From Verrucomicrobiia bacterium (GTDB lineage: Bacteria; Verrucomicrobiota; Verrucomicrobiia; Limisphaerales; JADLHS01): a stretch of DNA of 64,000 nt. How positions within the stretch are numbered: the first letter of the stretch is position 1; each line of letters opens with the position of its first letter. The position numbers were made by a program, and so were the translations under genes. Below, piece by piece: positions 8,751 through 16,764 of this stretch. A model generated the notes under the pieces. That model was given only the letters and a program-made list of their open reading frames with translations. It had not been told where the DNA came from and did no database searches. Location: positions 1-64,000 of the forward strand of contig JAHCLO010000006.1 in the NCBI GenBank assembly GCA_026125285.1, given 5' to 3'.

Positions 8751-10022
8751 ATGAGCAACGTCCTCAACTGGCAACTCGGTCGCGAGATGGAATACCCCTA
8801 CGAGGCGGCGTATCCCGACCAGCAGTTCGCGTTCGTCTTCAACACCAACCGCTGCATCGGCTGCCAGACCTGCACGATGGCCTGCAAGTCCACGTGGACC
8901 TTCTCCAAGGGCCAGGAATACATGTGGTGGAACAACGTCGAGACCAAACCCTACGGCGGCTACCCGCACCATTGGGACGTGAAAACGCTCGACCTGCTCG
9001 AACAGGCAAACCCCGGCGGCCAAAATTGGGGCGGTAAACCCGAGGACGTGAAAGCGCCCTACGGCAAGTTCAATGGCAAAACTATTTTTGAGGCGACGAA
9101 AACCTTCATCGGCCCGGAAGGCGCAAATCGTGCGCTCGGTTATCTGCCCACGGACGAGGAGTGGTCCGCACCGAATCGTTACGAGGATCATCCCGTCGGT
9201 AACGAGAAAGGTGTGAAGGGCCAATACTTCAAAGGCGGTGAACTGCTGCCCGAGCACAAGACGTGGTTCTTCTACCTCGCACGCATCTGCAATCATTGCA
9301 GCTACCCGGCCTGCCTCGCCGCCTGTCCGCGCAACGCCATCTACAAGCGCCCCGAAGACGGCATCGTCTTGATTGATCAGGAGCGCTGTCGTGGTTACCG
9401 CAAGTGCATGGAGGCTTGTCCCTACAAAAAGACTTATTATCGCGGCACGACCCGCACGAGCGAGAAGTGCATTGGCTGCTACCCGCGCGTCGAAGGCAAG
9501 GACCAGGCAGGCGGCGGCCTGCCCATGATCACGCGTTGCATGTCTTCCTGCATCGGGCACATCCGCTTGCAGGGTTTGATCGAGATGAACAAGGACGGCA
9601 CGTGGAAGGAAGCGCGGAACAACCCGCTCTATTACCTCATCCACGTTGCGAAGGTCGCGCTGCCGCTCTATCCGCAATTCGGCACTGAGCCGAACGGCTA
9701 TTACATCCCGCCGCGCTGGGTATCGCGTCCGTATCTGCGTCAGATGTTCGGACCGGGGGTGGACGACGCCATCGAGAAGTATTCTGCTCCTGACCGCGAA
9801 CTGCTCGCCGTGCTGCAACTATTCGGCAAGGACCAGCGCATCTGCCATCGCTACGAAATCAAGGAAGGCCCGCAGGTATTCGAGACCGAGGTGCGCGGGA
9901 AGAAATTCGCAATGTATAACGACACCATCATCGGCTACGCGAAGGACGGCACGAAGATCATTGAAACCACGGTCGAAGAACCTCTGCACCTGCGGGACTC
10001 CAAACATGCCAACTCCATCTGA
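8751..10022 (+). CDS. narH: Fe-S beta subunit of the NarG/NxrA-type molybdoenzyme
   Basis: 423 residues. It has the four-cluster ferredoxin arrangement of NarH/NxrB: C35-IG-C38-QT-C41-TMA-C45 first, then CNHCSYPACLAACP, CRGYRKCMEACP, CIGCYPR and a late CMSSC. Electrons pass from the Mo site and alpha cluster through these clusters to the haem gamma subunit. There is no signal sequence, so it would be exported with the Tat-bearing alpha subunit, as is usual for this family. The first 17 bases of the chaperone gene overlap its 3' end. Confidence 0.9.
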   Translation: MSNVLNWQLGREMEYPYEAAYPDQQFAFVFNTNRCIGCQTCTMACKSTWTFSKGQEYMWWNNVETKPYGGYPHHWDVKTLDLLEQANPGGQNWGGKPEDVKAPYGKFNGKTIFEATKTFIGPEGANRALGYLPTDEEWSAPNRYEDHPVGNEKGVKGQYFKGGELLPEHKTWFFYLARICNHCSYPACLAACPRNAIYKRPEDGIVLIDQERCRGYRKCMEACPYKKTYYRGTTRTSEKCIGCYPRVEGKDQAGGGLPMITRCMSSCIGHIRLQGLIEMNKDGTWKEARNNPLYYLIHVAKVALPLYPQFGTEPNGYYIPPRWVSRPYLRQMFGPGVDDAIEKYSAPDRELLAVLQLFGKDQRICHRYEIKEGPQVFETEVRGKKFAMYNDTIIGYAKDGTKIIETTVEEPLHLRDSKHANSI

Positions 10023-10917
10023 GCCCAAACTGCGCGGCGAATGGACCGCCAAGACCAACACTCCGAGACGTTCGGTGTTTGGGAACTACCGCGCAAATGA
10101 TTCAGGCAGCGACGGACATGAGTCTGCTCCATCAAATGAGAGCCGACTCACGTCGGCGGCAACGGGAGATCCGGCGACGTTGCAAGCCTTGATCGATCTC
10201 GCCGTCGCACGCTCGTTCATTCACCGCTTTCTTGCCAAGGCCTACGAAGACCCTTCCTCGGAAAACTGGCAATGGCTATGCGCCGCCGACACGCAGGATT
10301 ACCTCCGGGCAGCCTGCAAGGTTTCAGTCGGTGGGGAGGCATGCACATTCAAAGCCCAGGAGTTCGACTCATTCCTGAACGCTTACCTGGCTGCGTTCGG
10401 CCACGCCGCCCGCGGCTCATGCCCGTTGAACGAAATCGAATACGGCGACATCAAGGCCGACCCACTTTTCCAACCGCATCGCCTTGCCGACCTCGCCGCG
10501 TTCTATCGCGCGTTCGGCCTGGAAGTCGCCGAAGATGCCGGCGAGCGCCACGATCACATCTGCCTCGAACTGGAGTTCATGTGCGTGCTCTCCGCCAAGG
10601 AAGCCTACGCGCTCGAACATCAGCTCGACGAACAACAACTGGCCCAATGTCACGATGCCCAGAAGAAATTCCTCCGCGAGCATCTCGGTCGCTGGACGCC
10701 GGCTTTCACGCGCCGACTTGTTGCCGCCACCAGCGAGCCGAATCTCCGTGCGCTGGGGCAGTTTACCCAAGCCTTCATCGAAGCAGAGTGCGCCCGTTTT
10801 GGTGTAAACCCCGGCAGCGAAGACTTGCTGCTCCGCCCGGTGGACGAAACCGCCGACCGTCTGTGCGATGCGTGTGGCATCCGCGATCTGCCGCCCGGCG
10901 CGCTGGCAGCCACTTGA
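10006..10917 (+). CDS. TorD/NarJ-family molybdoenzyme chaperone
   Basis: 303 residues of an all-helical TorD/DmsD/NarJ-type protein, starting about residue 55 (LQALIDLAVARSFIHRFLAK) with the family's conserved HDHICLELEFMCVL in the middle. Such chaperones hold the apo-alpha subunit for cofactor insertion and keep it from premature Tat export. The first 50 residues are hydrophilic and unlike the family core. I chose the ATG overlapping the beta gene because an earlier start would lie deep within beta. The position after beta is usual for this operon type. Confidence 0.8.
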   Translation: MPTPSEPKLRGEWTAKTNTPRRSVFGNYRANDSGSDGHESAPSNESRLTSAATGDPATLQALIDLAVARSFIHRFLAKAYEDPSSENWQWLCAADTQDYLRAACKVSVGGEACTFKAQEFDSFLNAYLAAFGHAARGSCPLNEIEYGDIKADPLFQPHRLADLAAFYRAFGLEVAEDAGERHDHICLELEFMCVLSAKEAYALEHQLDEQQLAQCHDAQKKFLREHLGRWTPAFTRRLVAATSEPNLRALGQFTQAFIEAECARFGVNPGSEDLLLRPVDETADRLCDACGIRDLPPGALAAT

Positions 10918-10939
10918 ACCAAAAGCAGAAAGGAATGAT

Positions 10940-11227
10940 ATGGCTCGTTATGTGAGTTTATTGCGGTTCACGCCGCAGGGCGTGAGAAACATCAAAAAAT
11001 CACCCGCGCGTGCGGCCGCCTTTCGGAAGGCGGCGGAAAAGGCGGGCGTCAAGGTGGAGGCGCAATTCTGGACCACGGGCGCTTACGATGGCGTCCTGAT
11101 CCTCAGCGCCGCCAACGAAACCAAGGTGTTGAGCGTCATCGCCGCGCTCGCCGCCTCCGGCAACGTAAGCACGCAGTCGCTGCAGGCGTTCGACGCGAAG
11201 GAGTTCAAGGCGATTGTCGGTCGCTGA
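10940..11227 (+). CDS. GYD-domain small protein
   Basis: A 95-residue ferredoxin-like-fold protein of the GYD family, with YVSLLRFTPQGVRNIKKSP at the start and WTTGAYDGVLILSA in the centre. A clear ribosome site (AGAAAGGA) sits just before the ATG at 10940. GYD proteins are small, often dimeric, and have no firmly assigned reaction. It follows the chaperone by 22 bp within the molybdoenzyme operon. Confidence 0.85.
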   Translation: MARYVSLLRFTPQGVRNIKKSPARAAAFRKAAEKAGVKVEAQFWTTGAYDGVLILSAANETKVLSVIAALAASGNVSTQSLQAFDAKEFKAIVGR

Positions 11228-11244
11228 AACGACTTCGGAACGCC

Positions 11245-12177
11245 ATGCAACTCCGTTACGACGAGGATTTCATCGAAGCCGCCGTCTTCCTCTGCGCGAG
11301 TGGACGACGCAAGGGCGTGCCGTCGCTGCAAATCGCCCGTTTCCATCGTGAGCGCGAGAAACTCTACGGCATTCTTGACCCGGACGAGCGCAACACCGCG
11401 TTCTTCAAACTGCACCTCGACTGGTTTCGGGAATGGGGCTTGGAGCTGCCGCTGACGGACGTGCTGAAGGAATTCCCGCTGGTGCGCGAGCAACTGGGCG
11501 CGCTCGCGGTGCGTAAGACCACCGGCAAGAATGACGAAGGCGCGGAACTCTACGTGAATGAAACGGGGCAACGCACCGGTTTGCTGGCGTTGCGCCTGGA
11601 ACGCCTGACGCACGATGCGGCGCTGCGCGACTATCTCCGCCACGAGTTCACGCACTTGCACGACATGCTGAATCCCGCCTTCGGCTACTCGCCTGTGCTG
11701 GATTTGCCCGGCCTGAACGCGGCGCAGAAGCGACTGGCTCGCGAGCGTTACCGGTTGCTCTGGGACATCACGATTGACGGTCGCCTCGCTGCTGCTGGCC
11801 ACACACCAATGCAGGCTCGCGAGCAACACGCCGCCGCAGTTGCCCGAGGCTACTCGTTCTGGCCGGAGCAGAGACAGACGGAAACATTCAGCACTCTTTG
11901 GCAAACCAAAGCCCCACAGCACGCCGAATTCCTCGCACTCATCGCCGATCCACGCGGGTTGCGCGACGCGCATCGGCCTGCACCCGGCGCTTCCTGTCCC
12001 TTGTGCGACTTTCCAACCTTTCATTGGGCGGACGCGAGCGTTCTGCCATCAGGAATGGTCTCCCGCATCACCGCAGAATTTCCTGCCTGGTCTCCCGCGC
12101 ACGGAATTTGCAATCGCTGCGCGGAATCCTACGAGGCCCTTACTGCTACCGTCGGCAGCCCGGTGGCGTTACACTGA
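11245..12177 (+). CDS. HExxH protein with C-terminal zinc knuckle, unassigned
   Basis: 310 residues, soluble, no signal peptide. H133-E-F-T-H137 is a zincin-type HExxH motif, followed by LHDMLNPAFGYS. Near the C-terminus C251-PL-C254 and C289-NR-C292 would form a four-cysteine zinc site. I do not recognise a named family. It could be a metallopeptidase or a metal-binding maturation factor. It sits 17 bp after the GYD gene and 6 bp before the CMD gene, so it is almost certainly in the molybdoenzyme operon; processing or quality control of that enzyme is a guess. Confidence 0.75.
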   Translation: MQLRYDEDFIEAAVFLCASGRRKGVPSLQIARFHREREKLYGILDPDERNTAFFKLHLDWFREWGLELPLTDVLKEFPLVREQLGALAVRKTTGKNDEGAELYVNETGQRTGLLALRLERLTHDAALRDYLRHEFTHLHDMLNPAFGYSPVLDLPGLNAAQKRLARERYRLLWDITIDGRLAAAGHTPMQAREQHAAAVARGYSFWPEQRQTETFSTLWQTKAPQHAEFLALIADPRGLRDAHRPAPGASCPLCDFPTFHWADASVLPSGMVSRITAEFPAWSPAHGICNRCAESYEALTATVGSPVALH

Positions 12178-12183
12178 GCAGGT

Positions 12184-12525
12184 ATGAAAAAGAACTCATC
12201 CCGCAAAATTTCGGACACACCGCCGATCCGCTTTCAAAAGTTCGGCAGGAAATACCCCGCCATCATGTCGGCCTACGAAGCTTTGAGTGCGGCGACCGCT
12301 GAGGCCGGCCCGCTCGACGCAAAATCCCGCGAATTGGTGAAGTTGGCGCTGGCCACCGGCGCATCACGGGAAGGCGCGGTGCACAGTCACACGCGCCGGG
12401 CACTCGCCGGTGGTTGCACACCGGATGAAATCCGCCACGTAGTCTTGCTGGCGACCACCACGCTTGGCTTCCCCACCATGATGGCCGCGATGACCTGGGT
12501 GGAGGACATATTGAAGGCAAAGTAG
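12184..12525 (+). CDS. carboxymuconolactone decarboxylase-like (AhpD-fold) protein, Cys-less
   Basis: 113 residues with the CMD/AhpD helical fold: GPLDAKSRELVKLALATGAS, then HSHTRRALAGGCTPDEIRHV. In AhpD the helix after the conserved Glu carries a CxxC redox pair. Here the equivalent stretch reads EGAVHSH and has no cysteine, so peroxidase-type redox work is unlikely. The histidines remain. Its role in this operon is unknown. Confidence 0.85.
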   Translation: MKKNSSRKISDTPPIRFQKFGRKYPAIMSAYEALSAATAEAGPLDAKSRELVKLALATGASREGAVHSHTRRALAGGCTPDEIRHVVLLATTTLGFPTMMAAMTWVEDILKAK

Positions 12526-12528
12526 CGC

Positions 12529-12990
12529 ATGATTCGCATCGAACATCTTTTCATTTCACCAGGCCACAATTTCTTCGGCCATCACAGTCAGCCCGCCGGC
12601 AAACATCCCATTGTCCCTGCGGAAAGGATCGAATGCGTGGCCGGACGCGGAATTCGCGGCGACCGTTTCTTTGACTACAAGGAGAACTACAAAGGCCAGA
12701 TCACCTTCTTCGCCATGGAAGTGCTCGAAGCGCTGCGGGACGAACTGAATCTGCCTGACGCGCAGCCCGAAGCCACCCGCCGCAACGCTTTCGTGCGCGG
12801 CGCGGACCTGCCCTCACTGGTTGGAAAGCAGTTTGAAGTTCAAGGCGTGCGCTTTGAGGGTGTCGAGGAAAGCAAGCCCTGCCATTGGATGAACAGCGCG
12901 CTAGGTTCGGGCGCAGAGGAATGGCTGCGTGGGCGGGCGGGCTTGCGCTGTCGCATTTTGACGGACGGTGCGCTCAGCCGGGAAGGTTGA
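12529..12990 (+). CDS. MOSC domain protein
   Basis: 153 residues of a stand-alone MOSC (molybdenum cofactor sulfurase C-terminal) domain. Recognisable parts are GIRGDRFFDYKENYKGQITF, the family cysteine in KPCHWM, and WLRGRAGLRCRIL. MOSC proteins bind molybdenum cofactor or move sulfur to it. It lies directly before mobA, 3 bp after the CMD gene, within the molybdoenzyme operon. A role in cofactor handling for the alpha subunit is a reasonable inference. Confidence 0.85.
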   Translation: MIRIEHLFISPGHNFFGHHSQPAGKHPIVPAERIECVAGRGIRGDRFFDYKENYKGQITFFAMEVLEALRDELNLPDAQPEATRRNAFVRGADLPSLVGKQFEVQGVRFEGVEESKPCHWMNSALGSGAEEWLRGRAGLRCRILTDGALSREG

Positions 12991-12991
12991 T

Positions 12992-13564
12992 GTGGAAACG
13001 AGCGCCATCATTCTGGCGGGAGGCGAGTCCCGGCGCATGGGCCGGGCCAAGGCGTGGCTGGAAATTGACGGCAAGCCTTTGATCCAACAGGCCGTGGAGA
13101 AAGTGCGCGCACTCGGGATTCTCGAAATCTTCATCTCAGGCCGCGTAGGGGAGGACTATTCCGCGTTGAACTGTCCGGTGCTGTTCGATCTTGAACCGGG
13201 TTTCGGACCAATCGGGGGCATTGAACGCGGCCTGCACGAATGCACTTCGCCACTGTTGCTCGTGTTGGCGGTGGACCTGCCTCGAATCAGTCCGGCGCTC
13301 CTGGGTAGGATGCAAAGGGTCTGTGACCGACTGACCGGAGTTGTCCCCAAGCTGTATGAAGAGCTTGAGCCGTTGGCAGCAATTTACCCGAAACGCTGCC
13401 ATGCATTTGCCTTTGCGGCGATTGCCAAAGCGCAATACTCGGCCCGAGATTTTGCCTCCGCCTGTCTGCATGAGCGCGCGGTGCGTGCATTCCCTGTGGG
13501 TCACCGAGATTCTGGCTTGTTTGTGAACTGGAATCGGCCGACCGACGCGGTCGCCGCCACATAG
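12992..13564 (+). CDS. mobA: molybdenum cofactor guanylyltransferase MobA
   Basis: 190 residues. MobA joins GMP to Mo-molybdopterin to make the guanine dinucleotide cofactor used by DMSO reductase-family enzymes. The nucleotide-binding start SAIILAGGESRRMGRAKAWL and GFGPIGGIERGL are typical. The GTG at 12992 is preferred: GGAAGG lies 5 bases upstream and it follows the MOSC stop by one base. An upstream in-frame GTG at 12968 is possible. Its place at the end of the molybdoenzyme operon ties cofactor supply to enzyme expression. Confidence 0.92.
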   Translation: METSAIILAGGESRRMGRAKAWLEIDGKPLIQQAVEKVRALGILEIFISGRVGEDYSALNCPVLFDLEPGFGPIGGIERGLHECTSPLLLVLAVDLPRISPALLGRMQRVCDRLTGVVPKLYEELEPLAAIYPKRCHAFAFAAIAKAQYSARDFASACLHERAVRAFPVGHRDSGLFVNWNRPTDAVAAT

Positions 13565-13608
13565 ACAGCCGGCAAAGCGGGTATTTTGTTGGGCGTGGCC
13601 CGCTGATG

Positions 13609-14007
13609 TTACTCCAAGGCCGGAAAGACAACGGTGTGTTCCTTGTGATTATGGCTGGCCAGCAGCGTTTGGAGCGCGGCCTCCTCGACTTCGGTGGCCG
13701 GGTTTGCGCGGCTCAACTTCGTCTCGATGGCGCTCAGAAGTTCCAGAACTTCGCGATGCTCCTGCTGCAACGCGTCACAAGTGCTTTCCAAACCACCGCC
13801 GACTTGGCGCTGAAACTCGGGGAAAATCTCTGTCTCCTCCCAATGGATGCGCCGGATGAGGGCATTCTTGAATTCCCCGAAGCATTTTACTGCCGCCGGG
13901 AGATCGGACGATTTGAGGGTTTGAAAACGATGAAATGGCTCGCCGATTTGTTCCTCCTGCAACCAGGAATCGGAAAAAAGCGACGGCTTTGCAGCAGAAT
14001 GTTCCAT
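13609..14007 (-). CDS. hemerythrin HHE-domain protein
   Basis: 132 residues forming one hemerythrin four-helix domain. Metal ligands are expected in EEQIGEPFHRF, RRIHWEETEIFPEF, EHREVLELL and HNHKEHTVVFPALE. Such proteins bind O2 or NO at a di-iron centre or donate iron for Fe-S repair. It is convergent with mobA and divergent from the radical SAM trio, sharing the box at 14041-14054. A -10-like TACACT on the minus strand (14019-14014) would give a start at the ATG itself. Confidence 0.9.
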   Translation of the reverse strand: MEHSAAKPSLFSDSWLQEEQIGEPFHRFQTLKSSDLPAAVKCFGEFKNALIRRIHWEETEIFPEFQRQVGGGLESTCDALQQEHREVLELLSAIETKLSRANPATEVEEAALQTLLASHNHKEHTVVFPALE

Positions 14008-14040
14008 GAACGCAGTGTAGGAAACGTGAGGTCCAAAACC

Positions 14041-14054
14041 TTGACTTGAGTCAA
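14041..14054. promoter_or_regulatory. shared DNR/FNR-type box (TTGACttgaGTCAA)
   Basis: A perfect TTGAC-N4-GTCAA palindrome centred at 14047.5 between divergent genes. On the plus strand TAGAAT at 14077-14082 follows after 22 bp, the exact class II spacing, with a predicted start near 14089. On the minus strand TACACT (14019-14014) follows after 21 bp. One bound activator could therefore serve both directions. Confidence 0.75.
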
Positions 14055-14117
14055 AGGCGCAGATGTTAAGTAGGCGTAGAATTATTGATTGTGATTGGCA
14101 CGACTACCCTAGACCTG

Positions 14118-15428
14118 ATGTCCCCGCGGGCACCGGTTAACGAGCCGGTAGCTGGGAACTACTTTGTCGCTGCTTATCCCCCGTTTTCGGCTTGGGACGC
14201 GGCGCAGGTCGCTTCCCTGCACGAAGCTTTGCAAGAGCCGGCGCCGGGCAAGCCGCTCGGGGTTTATGTCCATCTCCCCTTCTGCCAGAAGAAATGCGAC
14301 TACTGTTACTATCTTTCCTACATCGCCCAGCCGGCGGCCGTGGTGGACCAGTATCTGAAGGCGGTGTTGCGGGAGAGCGCGTTTTATGCGGAGCACCCCG
14401 GAGTGAAGGGCCGCCCGCTCTCCTTCGCCTATCTCGGCGGCGGCACGCCTTCCTCGCTCAATTCAACCCAAGTCCGCCGGTTGGTGGACGGATTGCGGCA
14501 GAGGCTTTTCTGGAACGGGATAGAAGAAGTCACTTTCGAGTGCGCGCCCCGGTCGGTGCGCCGTGAGTTTCTGGAAACGTTACGGGAGGTCGGCGTCACC
14601 CGATTGAGCATGGGGGTGCAGAGTTTCGACGATGAATTGCTCCGGCTCAACGGCCGGGTCCACCTGGCCGAGGATGTTGGCCGTGCTTACTTGCTCATCC
14701 GCGAGGCGGATTTCGCGTGGGTGAACCTCGATTTGATGTGCGGGCTCTTGGGCGAGACGGAAGCGAAGTGGCAGGCGAGCGTCCGGCAGGTCATTGAACT
14801 CGAGCCGGATAGCGTCACCATTTACCAGACCGAGATTCCGCATAACACGAAACTTTACCGCGACCTCAAAGCGGGCGACTTGCCCGCTGCGCCGATTTCC
14901 TGGGAGGTCAAGCGCGCCCGGCTCGACGCGGGCTTCCGCGAACTGGAGCGCGCTGGCTACACTATTGTCAGCGCCTATAACGCCGTCAAAGATCCACGGC
15001 GGCACCGCTTCCTTTATCAAGATTACCTCTGGCGCGGTGTGGACATGCTGGGGTTGGGTGTGGCGGCCTTCGGCTATTTTGGCGGCGTCCACGCGCAGAA
15101 CGAAATCACCCTGGAGCAATATGAAGCCGCCGTAGCGCGGGGCGAAGTGCCGGTCAAGCGCGCCTTCAGGCTCTCGGCACACGATCAGATGGTGCGCGAA
15201 TTCGTCCTCCAACTTAAACTCGGTGAGGTGCCGCTCGCGCCATTTCGCGAACGCTTTGGTGCGGACCTCGCGACCGTCTTTGCCAAACCGCTGCAAGGGC
15301 TGGCTGCGGAAGGCTGGCTTACCATTCTCCCGGAGTTCGTTCGGCTGACCCGTCCGGGATTGCTGCGTGTGGACCGGCTATTGTCGCGCTTTTACGCCCT
15401 CCAATTTCGAGACATCCGATACACCTGA
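14118..15428 (+). CDS. HemW/HemN-like radical SAM protein
   Basis: 436 residues. The radical SAM motif C56-QKK-C60-DY-C63 sits in the HemN/HemW-type context LGVYVHLPFC, followed by the SAM-binding YLGGGTPSSL and a later MGVQSFDDELLRLNGR. Most homologues of this form are haem chaperones or radical enzymes of specialised pathways rather than true coproporphyrinogen oxidases, and I cannot tell which applies. I chose the ATG at 14118; a TTG (14085) and a GTG (14091) upstream are alternatives, but would lie at or before the predicted transcript start. It leads a three-gene run with the halogenase-like and B12-type radical SAM genes. Confidence 0.8.
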   Translation: MSPRAPVNEPVAGNYFVAAYPPFSAWDAAQVASLHEALQEPAPGKPLGVYVHLPFCQKKCDYCYYLSYIAQPAAVVDQYLKAVLRESAFYAEHPGVKGRPLSFAYLGGGTPSSLNSTQVRRLVDGLRQRLFWNGIEEVTFECAPRSVRREFLETLREVGVTRLSMGVQSFDDELLRLNGRVHLAEDVGRAYLLIREADFAWVNLDLMCGLLGETEAKWQASVRQVIELEPDSVTIYQTEIPHNTKLYRDLKAGDLPAAPISWEVKRARLDAGFRELERAGYTIVSAYNAVKDPRRHRFLYQDYLWRGVDMLGLGVAAFGYFGGVHAQNEITLEQYEAAVARGEVPVKRAFRLSAHDQMVREFVLQLKLGEVPLAPFRERFGADLATVFAKPLQGLAAEGWLTILPEFVRLTRPGLLRVDRLLSRFYALQFRDIRYT

Positions 15429-15449
15429 ACCTCCTCATTCTGAAATCCA

Positions 15450-16742
15450 ATGAACAACCCATCCACTGCTCCAACCAATTCCAATTACGATGTCGCCGTC
15501 ATCGGCGGCGGCCCCGGTGGTGCCGCGTTGAGCACGTTTCTCTCTCGCAACGGCCATCGCTGCATCGTTTTCGAGCAGGCCAGGTATCCACGCTATCACA
15601 TCGGTGAATCGCTCGTGCCGCACACTTACGGCATTTTCGAGCGTCTTGGGATGCTCCCGCAACTGCGGGCGTCAGATTTCCCGGTGAAACACAGCGTGCG
15701 GTTTGTGTCGCCCGATGGGAAGGCGTCGTTGCCCTTCTATTTCACCGAAACCATCCAGGGCGATGGCGCGCGGACCTGGCAGGTGGAGCGCAGTCGGTTC
15801 GATTGCCTGATGCTCGACCACGCCCGCGCCAGCGGCGTGGAGGTCCACGAAGAGGCCAGCGTCGAGAAGGTGCTCTTTGAAAGCGGACGGGCCGTGGGCG
15901 TGCAGATCGCCTCTAAAAACGGTGTGCCGGCTGAGGTGCGGGCGAAAGTCGTGGTGGACGCTTCGGGACACGCCTGTGTCATCGGCCGGCAGTTGAACCT
16001 GCGATGCAGTTTGCCGGAACTGCGAAAGGCAACCGTGTGGAGTTATTTTCGCGGCGGCAAGCGGCTCCCGGGCATTGATGCGGGTGAGACCACGATGTTC
16101 CTGATCCCGGGCGGCGGCTGGTTCTGGTACATCCCGTTGCCGGACGACGTTGTCAGTGTGGGTCTCGTCGCCGATCCAGAGTATGTATTTTCGCAATCCG
16201 ACGACATGGAGACAGCCTACCGCCGCGAGGTCGGTCGCTGTGCCGCATTGAGCGAGCGACTGGCCACTGCGGAACGGTTCGGACCGGTGCGCGGCTCGCG
16301 CCATCTGGCTTACGTGAACCGCCAGACCTGCGGCGACGGTTGGGTGATGATCGGCGACGCGCGCGCGTTTCTCGATCCGATATATTCGTCGGGGCTGTTC
16401 CTCGCCCTTGGCTCCGCGGAACTGGCAGCGCAGTGCATTGATGAGGCCTTGAAATCCGGCGATGTTTCCGCCGCTCGATTGGGCCGCTTCGAGGGGCCGC
16501 TGATGAAAGGGGTGGAATCGGTTCGGCGCCTCATTCACGCGTTCTACGATCCGCAGTTCAGCTTCATGGAATTTACCAAGCGCTTCCCCGAGCAGCGCCG
16601 CGCGCTCATCGACTGTCTCGTTGGCGACGTCATCAAGGATATGAGCGCATTCACCAACGCGTTGGCGCAGATGACGCCGCCGCCGCCGCCCCTGGGCTCG
16701 AACCTTCCCAAACCATCCGCTCCCGTCGCGGCAGGCGCATAG
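15450..16742 (+). CDS. flavin-dependent halogenase/geranylgeranyl reductase-type oxidoreductase
   Basis: 430 residues. The FAD-binding VIGGGPGGAAL is at residues 18-28, followed by RYHIGESLVP, which is typical of the tryptophan-halogenase family. W224-F-W226-Y-I228-P229 fits the WxWxIP motif used to mark flavin halogenases, and GDARAFLDPIYSSG is the second FAD motif. The same fold includes geranylgeranyl reductases, so halogenation is likely but not proven; a flavin reductase partner is not seen nearby. The C-terminus has a six-proline run and a flexible tail. It starts 21 bp after the radical SAM gene. Confidence 0.8.
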   Translation: MNNPSTAPTNSNYDVAVIGGGPGGAALSTFLSRNGHRCIVFEQARYPRYHIGESLVPHTYGIFERLGMLPQLRASDFPVKHSVRFVSPDGKASLPFYFTETIQGDGARTWQVERSRFDCLMLDHARASGVEVHEEASVEKVLFESGRAVGVQIASKNGVPAEVRAKVVVDASGHACVIGRQLNLRCSLPELRKATVWSYFRGGKRLPGIDAGETTMFLIPGGGWFWYIPLPDDVVSVGLVADPEYVFSQSDDMETAYRREVGRCAALSERLATAERFGPVRGSRHLAYVNRQTCGDGWVMIGDARAFLDPIYSSGLFLALGSAELAAQCIDEALKSGDVSAARLGRFEGPLMKGVESVRRLIHAFYDPQFSFMEFTKRFPEQRRALIDCLVGDVIKDMSAFTNALAQMTPPPPPLGSNLPKPSAPVAAGA

Positions 16743-16764
16743 TCCCATTGCGAGCTATCAGCGC

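Noticed and set aside
13565..13608. Terminator between mobA and the hemerythrin gene
   Set aside because: AGCGGG and CCCGCT can pair but the loop is long and there is no T-run, so support is too weak.
16678..16700. GCC-type repeat near the halogenase-like gene end
   Set aside because: It simply encodes a short proline run within the protein and is not a separate repeat element.
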